A DNA stretch of 39,020 bases from Solirubrobacterales bacterium (GTDB taxonomy: Bacteria; Actinomycetota; Thermoleophilia; Solirubrobacterales; 70-9): assembly GCA_017304845.1 (NCBI GenBank), contig JAFKLL010000031.1:1-39020 (forward strand), read 5' to 3'. Below the pieces are notes generated by a model, which worked only from the letters and a program-made list of their open reading frames with translations, made no database searches and was not told the origin of the DNA. Below are positions 34,156-39,020 of the stretch, piece by piece (positions within the stretch are counted from its first letter, which is position 1; the number at the start of each line of letters is the position of its first letter). Made by a program: the position numbers and the translations under genes.

Positions 34156-35686
34156 CCGCTACCTCGGCCTGCTGGTCTTCACGGTCGGTGCCTGCACCAT
34201 GGGCACCGAGATCGCCGGTGCCCGCCTGCTGGCCCCGTACTTCGGCGACTCGACCATCGTCTGGGCGAACACGATCGCGGTCGTGCTAGTCGCGCTCTCG
34301 ATCGGCTACTGGCTCGGCGGCCGGCTCGCCGACCGGCGGCCGGAGCTGCGCGACCTCTGCGCCGCGGTGCTGGTCGGGGCGACGCTGATCACCCTGATCC
34401 CGTTCCTGGCCCGGCCCTTCCTGGGCGCCTCGGTCGATGCCTTCGACGAGCTCTCGGTCGGCGCCTTCGCCGGCTCCCTGGTCGGGGTCCTGGTCCTGCT
34501 CGCGGTGCCGGTGATGATCCTCGGGTCGGTCTCGCCCTGGGCGCTGCGGATCGCGATGTCCGGCGCGGACCTGGGGGAGAGCGGCCAGCTCGCCGGGCGT
34601 CTCTACGCGCTCTCCACCGCCGGCTCGCTGGTCGGGACGATGGTCTCGGCCCTGGTCACCATCCCGCTGCTCGGCACCCAGCGCACCTTCATCGTCTTCG
34701 CCCTGGTGGTCGCGGTCGTCGCGGCGGTGGGCCTGCGCAAGCTCTGGCCGGCCCTGGTCCCGGCCGCGGTCGCCTGCGCGGCGCTGGTCCCGGTCGGCAC
34801 GATCAAGGCGGCCGGCGATGGCGAGGTGATCTTCGAGGCGGAGACCCCGCACCAGTACATCCGGGTGGTCGAGGAGGACGGCGAGCGGCGCCTGGAGCTG
34901 AACGAGGGTCAGGCCATCCACTCGATCTACCGGCCCGGCGAGTACCTGGTCGGCAACTACTGGGACGAGCATCTGGTCCTGCCCTTCGTGGCCGCGCCGA
35001 CCGTGACCGGGACCGCCGGGGCGGACCGGGGGCCGGGCTGGCCGCGGCGGGTCGCGATCCTCGGCAACGCGGCCGGCACCGTCGCCCGCGCCTACGGCCG
35101 CTTCTACCCGGAGACCAAGGTCGACGCGGTCGAGATCGACGGCAAGCTGACCGAGGTCGGACGGCGCTACTTCGGCCTGGACAACCCGAACATGGAGGTC
35201 CACACCGCCGACGCGCGGCCCTGGCTGCGCTCGGCCGACCCGGTCTACGACGTGATCATGGTCGACGCCTACCACCAGCCCTACATCCCGTTCTACCTCG
35301 CGACCAAGGAGTTCTTCGAGCTGGTCCGGGACCGCCTCGCGCCGGGCGGGGTGGTGTTGATCAACGTCGGCCATCCCGAGCAGAGCGACGCCCTGGAGAA
35401 GAACCTCACCGCGACCATGCGGGAGGCGCTGCCGTTCTCGCTCCGGGATCCCGTGACCGAGACCAACACCATGCTGGTCGGTTCGGCCGACCCGATCGCG
35501 GCCGAGAACATCCTCCTGGCCTCGGAGGGCCGCCGGTCGCCGATCCCGAACCGGCTGGACTCGCTCGCCCGCGACACCGCCCTGCGGATCCGCGAGCCGC
35601 TCGAGGGCGGCGACGTCTGGACCGACGATCACGCCCCGGTCGAGTGGCTGGTCGACCTCTCCCTGCTGGAGTACGCGAATGAGTGA
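34139..35686 (+). CDS. Membrane-anchored spermidine-synthase-like protein
   Basis: 515 residues: seven membrane segments (about 8-215) fused to a Rossmann methyltransferase-like domain of the spermidine-synthase fold (about 230-500). The latter has VAILGNAAGTVARAYGRFYP, VDAVEIDGKLTEVGRRYFGL, VHTADARPWLR and YDVIMVDAYHQPYIPFYLAT. True spermidine synthases have a GGGDG loop and a catalytic Asp followed by S/T-DP; here the loop is GNAAG and the motif is VDAYHQ, so polyamine synthesis is doubtful. Such fusions are widespread in actinobacteria and of unknown role. ATG 34139 lies within the ctaG end. The stop overlaps the next small ORF by 8 nt. Confidence 0.85.
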   Translation: MPRAGSRYLGLLVFTVGACTMGTEIAGARLLAPYFGDSTIVWANTIAVVLVALSIGYWLGGRLADRRPELRDLCAAVLVGATLITLIPFLARPFLGASVDAFDELSVGAFAGSLVGVLVLLAVPVMILGSVSPWALRIAMSGADLGESGQLAGRLYALSTAGSLVGTMVSALVTIPLLGTQRTFIVFALVVAVVAAVGLRKLWPALVPAAVACAALVPVGTIKAAGDGEVIFEAETPHQYIRVVEEDGERRLELNEGQAIHSIYRPGEYLVGNYWDEHLVLPFVAAPTVTGTAGADRGPGWPRRVAILGNAAGTVARAYGRFYPETKVDAVEIDGKLTEVGRRYFGLDNPNMEVHTADARPWLRSADPVYDVIMVDAYHQPYIPFYLATKEFFELVRDRLAPGGVVLINVGHPEQSDALEKNLTATMREALPFSLRDPVTETNTMLVGSADPIAAENILLASEGRRSPIPNRLDSLARDTALRIREPLEGGDVWTDDHAPVEWLVDLSLLEYANE

Positions 35687-35816
35687 GGCCGAACTGAAGC
35701 GGGCCCCGCTGCGCGCCTGGATCGTGACCGGCCCAGTGGGCCGCCTGGTCGGCTTCACCCTCGATTTCGCCAAGGCGCTGAAGGCCCATCGCCGGGCCCA
35801 GAAGGAGAACCGTTGA
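35679..35816 (+). CDS. Small basic protein (45 aa), translationally coupled
   Basis: A 45-codon ORF, MSEAELKRAPLRAWIV followed by GRLVGFTLDFAKALKAHRRA and a basic tail. It overlaps the preceding stop by 8 nt and its own stop overlaps the YdeI-like start as TTGA. It exactly fills the gap between the two neighbours and carries one short hydrophobic/amphipathic helix. Family not recognised. The double overlap is the main evidence that it is real. Confidence 0.55.
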   Translation: MSEAELKRAPLRAWIVTGPVGRLVGFTLDFAKALKAHRRAQKENR

Positions 35817-36382
35817 CCGAGGAACTGCTGATCCACTTCGAGGACGGGACCCAGCTCGAAGCCTGGCTCGAGACGAACGGCGAGGAGATCGACGAGCTCT
35901 GGGTCGAGGTCTACAAGAAGCACACCGGGGTCACGTCGCTGAGTTGGACCGAGATAGTCGAGTCGGTGCTCTGCTTCGGCTGGATCGACAGCCAGAAGCG
36001 GACCATCGACGAGGACCGCTACAAGCAGCGCCTGACCCCGCGGCGGGCGCGCAGCAAGTGGTCGAAGATCAACCGTGAGAAGGCGGAGGCCCTGATCGCC
36101 GCCGGGCGCATGCGCGAGGCCGGGCTGGCCCAGGTGGAGCTGGCCAAGGCCGACGGCCGCTGGGAGGCCGCCTACGACAGCCCGGCCAACTCGAAGGTCC
36201 CGGAGGATTTCGCTCTGGCCTTGAAGGAGGCGGGCCTCGAGCGGGCCTTCACCGAGCTCGACTCGCAGAACCGTTTCTCGATCCTGCACCGCATCCAGAC
36301 GGTCAAGCGGGCGGAGACCCGGGCGCGGAAGATCGAGGAGTTCTGCGCCATGCTCGAACGCGGCGAGAAGATCCATCCCTGA
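35813..36382 (+). CDS. YdeI/OmpD-associated family protein
   Basis: 189 residues. The family block is unmistakable: LSWTEIVESVLCFGWIDSQK, YKQRLTPRRARSKWSKINRE and KAEALIAAGRMREAGLAQVE, followed by the C-terminal helical part (SPANSKVPEDFALALKE, QNRFSILHRIQTVKRAETR). Relatives are linked to bacteriocin or cationic-peptide resistance, but the biochemical role is unclear. TTG 35813 overlaps the previous stop (TTGA). The tig promoter lies just downstream. Confidence 0.87.
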   Translation: MTEELLIHFEDGTQLEAWLETNGEEIDELWVEVYKKHTGVTSLSWTEIVESVLCFGWIDSQKRTIDEDRYKQRLTPRRARSKWSKINREKAEALIAAGRMREAGLAQVELAKADGRWEAAYDSPANSKVPEDFALALKEAGLERAFTELDSQNRFSILHRIQTVKRAETRARKIEEFCAMLERGEKIHP

Positions 36383-36406
36383 ATACGCCGGAAAGCCGCT
36401 CCCCGC

Positions 36407-36412
36407 TAGGCT
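36407..36412 (+). promoter_or_regulatory. -10-like TAGGCT of tig
   Basis: TAGGCT ends 9 nt before TTG 36422. No Shine-Dalgarno is present in the 39-nt gap, so a short or absent leader is expected. Confidence 0.45.
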
Positions 36413-36421
36413 CAATCAACC

Positions 36422-37810
36422 TTGAAGACCACTGTTGCTGAACTAGAAGATTCGAGGGCACGCGTCGAGGTCGAGGTTCCGGCCGACGAGGTGTCCGTCC
36501 AGGTCCAGCGGGCCGCCCGGGCGCTGGCCCGCGAGATGCGCATGCCCGGCTTCCGCAAGGGCAAGGCCCCGCCGTCGCTGGCGATCCAGCGCCTCGGCTA
36601 CGAGACCGTCTTCCAGGAGGCGCTTCAGGAATCGCTGCCCGAGTGGTACCAGAAGGCCGTCTACGCCTCCGGCGTGGTGCCGATCGGTTCGCCCGAGGTC
36701 GAGGTGACCAAGGCCCCGACCCAGGACGGCGAGCCCGTCGAGTTCAAGTTCGAGGTCGGCGTGCGGCCCACCGCGACGCTCGGCGAGTACACCGGGCTCG
36801 AGGTCGAGAAGGCAGGCACCGAGGTTCCCGACGAGGTGATCGACCGTGAGATCGAGCGCCTGCGCGAGGGCATGGCGAGCCTCGACGTGGTCGACCGCGC
36901 CGCCGAGGAGGGCGACCACGTCCTGGTCGACTTCGTCGGTTCGCTCGACGGGGTCGAGTTCGAGGGCGGCAGCGCCAACGACCACACGATCGAGATCGGT
37001 TCCGGTCAGCTGATCGACGACTTCGAGGAGCAGATCGTCGGCGCCAAGGCCGGCGACGAGGTCGCCGTCAACGTGAACTTCCCCGAGGAGTACGGCGCGG
37101 CCGAGCTGGCCGGGCAGAACGCCGACTTCGCGGTCACCGTCAAGGAGGTCCGGGTCAAGCAGCTGCCGGAGCTCGACGACGACTTCGCCAGCGAGGCCTC
37201 CGAGTTCGACACGATCGACGAGCTCAAGGCCGACATCGCCGAGAAGCTGGGCGAGTCCGCCGAGCAGCGGATCGAACAGGACTTCCGTACCGCCGCGGTC
37301 GACGCCGCGGTCGCCAACGCCACCGTCGGCGTGCCCGAGGACATCCTCCGGGCCCGCGGCGAGGAGCGCTGGGAGCGGGTCGAGCGGCAGATGGCCAGCC
37401 AGGGCATGAACCCGGACACCTACCTCCAGATGCAGGGCAAGACCCGCGACGAGATCATCGACGAGTCGCTCGACGACGCCGATCAGGAGATCCGCCGCGA
37501 GGCCGTCCTGGTCGCGGTCGCCGACGCCGAGGGCATCGAGGTGACCGACGAGGAGATGGCCGAGGAGCTGGAGCACGCCGCCTCGCATGAGCGCACCACC
37601 GGCGCCAAGCTGCTGGAGCGCCTCAAGCGCGACGGCCGCCACGAGATGGTCGCCGCCGACATCAAGGTCCGCAAGGCGATCGACAAGATCGCCGAGACCG
37701 CCAAGCCGGTCGAGATGTCGAAGGAAGACACGGCGAAGAAGCTCTGGGGCATCGGCGACGACGACGAGGCCGAGGCCGAGTCGTCCGACGAGAAGCCCTC
37801 GGACGAGTAG
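36422..37810 (+). CDS. tig: Trigger factor
   Basis: Ribosome-bound chaperone and peptidyl-prolyl isomerase, 462 residues. The N-terminal ribosome-binding domain has the signature GFRKGKAP (43-50). An FKBP-type isomerase domain at about 155-240 starts EEGDHVLVDFVGSLDGVEF and includes GSGQLIDDFEEQIVGAKAGDE. The C-terminal helical chaperone arms run from about 260 (FDTIDELKADIAEKLGE) to 430, with a Ser/Glu/Asp-rich acidic tail. TTG 36422 is the start that gives MKTTVAELEDSRARVEVEVP, the usual N-terminus. A hairpin about 60 nt after the stop probably ends the transcript. It precedes clpP with one membrane gene between. Confidence 0.95.
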   Translation: MKTTVAELEDSRARVEVEVPADEVSVQVQRAARALAREMRMPGFRKGKAPPSLAIQRLGYETVFQEALQESLPEWYQKAVYASGVVPIGSPEVEVTKAPTQDGEPVEFKFEVGVRPTATLGEYTGLEVEKAGTEVPDEVIDREIERLREGMASLDVVDRAAEEGDHVLVDFVGSLDGVEFEGGSANDHTIEIGSGQLIDDFEEQIVGAKAGDEVAVNVNFPEEYGAAELAGQNADFAVTVKEVRVKQLPELDDDFASEASEFDTIDELKADIAEKLGESAEQRIEQDFRTAAVDAAVANATVGVPEDILRARGEERWERVERQMASQGMNPDTYLQMQGKTRDEIIDESLDDADQEIRREAVLVAVADAEGIEVTDEEMAEELEHAASHERTTGAKLLERLKRDGRHEMVAADIKVRKAIDKIAETAKPVEMSKEDTAKKLWGIGDDDEAEAESSDEKPSDE

Positions 37811-37864
37811 TCCCGCCTGCGCGGTGGCGACGCCGCGGGGCCGGGAGGGCATCGCCGGGACGCA

Positions 37865-37890
37865 CCACGCGCGGCATTCAGCCGCGCTGG
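37865..37890 (+). terminator. Hairpin terminator of tig
   Basis: GCGCGGC (37869-37875), loop ATTCA, GCCGCGC (37881-37887), extended by CCA/TGG after a one-base bulge. No T-tract follows. Confidence 0.55.
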
Positions 37891-37952
37891 TCCTGAGTGT
37901 CCCGGTCGACGCCCACCCGACCCCACGGCTACTCGAAACCTCGCTGTAGCTG

Positions 37953-38004
37953 TGACGCGTTACTGCCCGTATTTTGCAGCTATGCGTCATCCGCTTTGTA
38001 GGGT
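37953..38004 (+). promoter_or_regulatory. Promoter with overlapping inverted repeats upstream of the membrane gene
   Basis: TAGGGT (37999-38004) is a likely -10 with about 31 nt of leader. The TGACGC...GCGTCA repeat reaches to 10 nt upstream of it and so would overlap the -35 region, as an operator would. Confidence 0.45.
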
Positions 38005-38041
38005 GAGCGCTCTGTCTTGATACCCGTGGGGGAGGAGCCCG

Positions 38042-38506
38042 ATGCCGCAGAGGATGGATGCAGGAACGCAGGGTGGGGGTGAGGTCGCGGTCGGCTGTGC
38101 CGTCGCGCTGGTCGGCGCCGTCGCCCTCGGTGGTTCGCTGTTCCTCGATCGTGCCGACGACTACTTCTACGACGTCGCCGGCAATCGGCTGATCGAGTTC
38201 GGCGCCGTCGGCCCGGCGCTGGTCGTCCTGGTCGTCGCGGCCATCGGGCTGTGCCTGCTCGGATTCGTCGGCCGCCTGCAGCGACTCGCGACCCCGCTGC
38301 TCCTGCTGGTGTCGCTGGCCTGCCTCGCGCTCACGATCTACGCCGCGACCGACATCGGGGTTCATCCGACCGACATGGGGGACCAGTCCAATGACATCGC
38401 GATCGGATCGGTGATGGCGATCGCATCGTCCGTGCTGATGGCCGGCGGAGGGCTGGTTGCGTTTGGAGGTGCCGGAAGGAATGCCTCTATAAACTCGCCG
38501 TCATGA
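38042..38506 (+). CDS. Integral membrane protein of unknown function
   Basis: 154 residues with four predicted membrane segments at about 15-36, 56-76, 80-101 and 118-145. Between the first two lies a polar loop ([19 protein letters not shown]); the loop ADIGVHP-like ([17 protein letters not shown]) is also polar. Family not recognised. ATG 38042 has a strong GGGAGGAG upstream, unlike most genes here. Its stop overlaps the clpP start (ATGA), so it is coupled to clpP. A membrane gene between tig and clpP is not the usual order; a role in quality control at the membrane is speculation. Confidence 0.75.
   Translation: MPQRMDAGTQGGGEVAVGCAVALVGAVALGGSLFLDRADDYFYDVAGNRLIEFGAVGPALVVLVVAAIGLCLLGFVGRLQRLATPLLLLVSLACLALTIYAATDIGVHPTDMGDQSNDIAIGSVMAIASSVLMAGGGLVAFGGAGRNASINSPS
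38490..38495 (+). promoter_or_regulatory. -10-like TAAACT before clpP
   Basis: TAAACT, within CTATAAACT, ends 7 nt before ATG 38503 inside the end of the preceding gene. It may give clpP a leaderless transcript of its own. Confidence 0.45.
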
Positions 38507-39020
38507 GTCCACTTGTCCCCATGGTCGTCGAGCAGACCTCTCGCGGAGAGCGTTCGTTCGACATCTATTCCCGGCTCCTCAACGAGCGCATCATCTTCCT
38601 CGGCACCGGCGTGAACGAGGACATCGCCAACCTGGTGGTGGCGCAGCTGCTCCACCTCGATGCTGAGGATCCCGAGAAGGACATCAGCCTCTACATCAAC
38701 TCGCCCGGCGGCTCCGTGTACGCGGGCCTGGCGATCTACGACACGATGCAGTTCATCAAGCCCGACGTCCAGACCATCTGCGTCGGCATCGCGATGAGCA
38801 TGGGCGCCCTGCTGCTGGCCGGTGGCGCCGCCGGCAAGCGGATGTCGCTGCCGAACTCGAAGATCCTGATCCACCAGGTCTCCTCCGGCTTCCAGGGCCA
38901 GGCGACCGACATCGAGATCCACGCGAACGAGATCATCGACACCCGCAGCCGCCTCGACAAGATCCTCGCCAAGCACACCGGCCAGGACCTCGAGAAGATC
39001 ACCCACGACACCGAGCGCGA
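38503..39020 (+). CDS. clpP: ATP-dependent Clp protease proteolytic subunit (3' end beyond window)
   Basis: Serine protease subunit that forms the ClpP barrel and degrades proteins fed by ClpX or ClpC; 172 residues are in the window. Catalytic Ser99 is in [13 protein letters not shown] and His124 in [10 protein letters not shown]; the third residue, Asp of TERD, is at the window edge. [20 protein letters not shown] and [16 protein letters not shown] are family blocks. It is coupled to the preceding membrane gene by ATGA. Actinobacteria usually carry two clpP genes followed by clpX, which would lie beyond the window. Confidence 0.96.
   Translation, partial: MSPLVPMVVEQTSRGERSFDIYSRLLNERIIFLGTGVNEDIANLVVAQLLHLDAEDPEKDISLYINSPGGSVYAGLAIYDTMQFIKPDVQTICVGIAMSMGALLLAGGAAGKRMSLPNSKILIHQVSSGFQGQATDIEIHANEIIDTRSRLDKILAKHTGQDLEKITHDTER

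Larger units (their letters stand above)
37811..38041. other. Intergenic region after tig
   Basis: This 231-nt gap holds the tig terminator hairpin (37865-37890), inverted repeats TGACGC/GCGTCA (37953-37958, 37984-37989) and TAGCTG/CAGCTA (37947-37952, 37977-37982) that interleave, a TAGGGT hexamer (37999-38004), and a Shine-Dalgarno GGGGGAGGAG ahead of ATG 38042. I see no RNA gene in it. Confidence 0.6.

Noticed and set aside
31338..34289. 983-codon plus-strand frame opposite GH15
   Set aside because: Shadow of GH15 and of out-of-frame ctaG; no recognisable domain.
37811..38041. tRNA, small RNA or riboswitch in the largest gaps
   Set aside because: No cloverleaf, T-loop GGTTCGA pattern or known riboswitch core was seen; only short inverted repeats.
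36443..38365. 640-codon minus-strand frame opposite tig
   Set aside because: Shadow of tig and the membrane gene.

Overview
The window is very GC-rich, gene-dense bacterial chromosome from an actinobacterium, most likely the Thermoleophilia/Solirubrobacterales branch. This is an inference from four things: a NucS-type mismatch endonuclease, an actinobacterial CGAAC-N4-GTTCG LexA box at dinB, frequent GTG/TTG starts, and a secreted repeat protein of a kind common in that group. Many promoters have a TANNNT hexamer 6-9 nt before the start codon and no Shine-Dalgarno, which predicts leaderless mRNAs. I see no rRNA, tRNA, CRISPR array, insertion sequence or phage gene. The largest gene-free stretch is about 230 nt.

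Left part (1-6140, all minus strand): a polyamine/agmatine locus read right to left. It runs agmatine deiminase, amidase-signature hydrolase, a 187-nt gap with a perfect 17-bp palindrome, PotA-type ATPase, PotD-type lipoprotein, PotB-type permease (cut by the window edge). potA is broken by an out-of-frame deletion in its TOBE domain, so its frame runs without a stop into potD. A perfect 14-bp inverted repeat brackets the potB ribosome-binding site and start codon.

6291-16292: nucS, a D-cysteine desulfhydrase/ACC-deaminase-like PLP enzyme, a DUF6174-like secreted protein, a MASE1-PAS-GGDEF-EAL protein, a large secreted subtilase, and dinB with a LexA box touching its start codon.

16382-21836 (plus): a five-gene run of secreted GH-A-like glycosidase, secreted protein of unknown function, sulfatase, small secreted protein and SGNH esterase. 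It looks like a locus for removing sulfate and acyl groups from a carbohydrate and is the best candidate here for an undescribed pathway.

21855-26821: an amidohydrolase coupled to a TetR-like protein lacking its DNA-binding domain; a divergent small gene; a secreted repeat protein; an alpha/beta hydrolase; a secreted GH5 glycosidase.

26966-30542: tandem CNNM/CBS membrane proteins coupled to an NTF2-like protein, then a GNAT acetyltransferase and a 49-aa membrane protein. 30553-33158 (minus): GH15 glucoamylase/trehalase coupled to a YggS-like PLP protein. 33226-36382 (plus): CtaG-like oxidase assembly protein, membrane-anchored spermidine-synthase-like protein, a 45-aa ORF and a YdeI-like protein.

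Right end: trigger factor, a 154-aa membrane protein and clpP (cut by the window edge), i.e. the usual tig-clpP order with a membrane gene inserted. Operons are tightly packed with ATGA, GTGA and TTGA stop/start overlaps, and several convergent pairs are separated by 0-10 nt.
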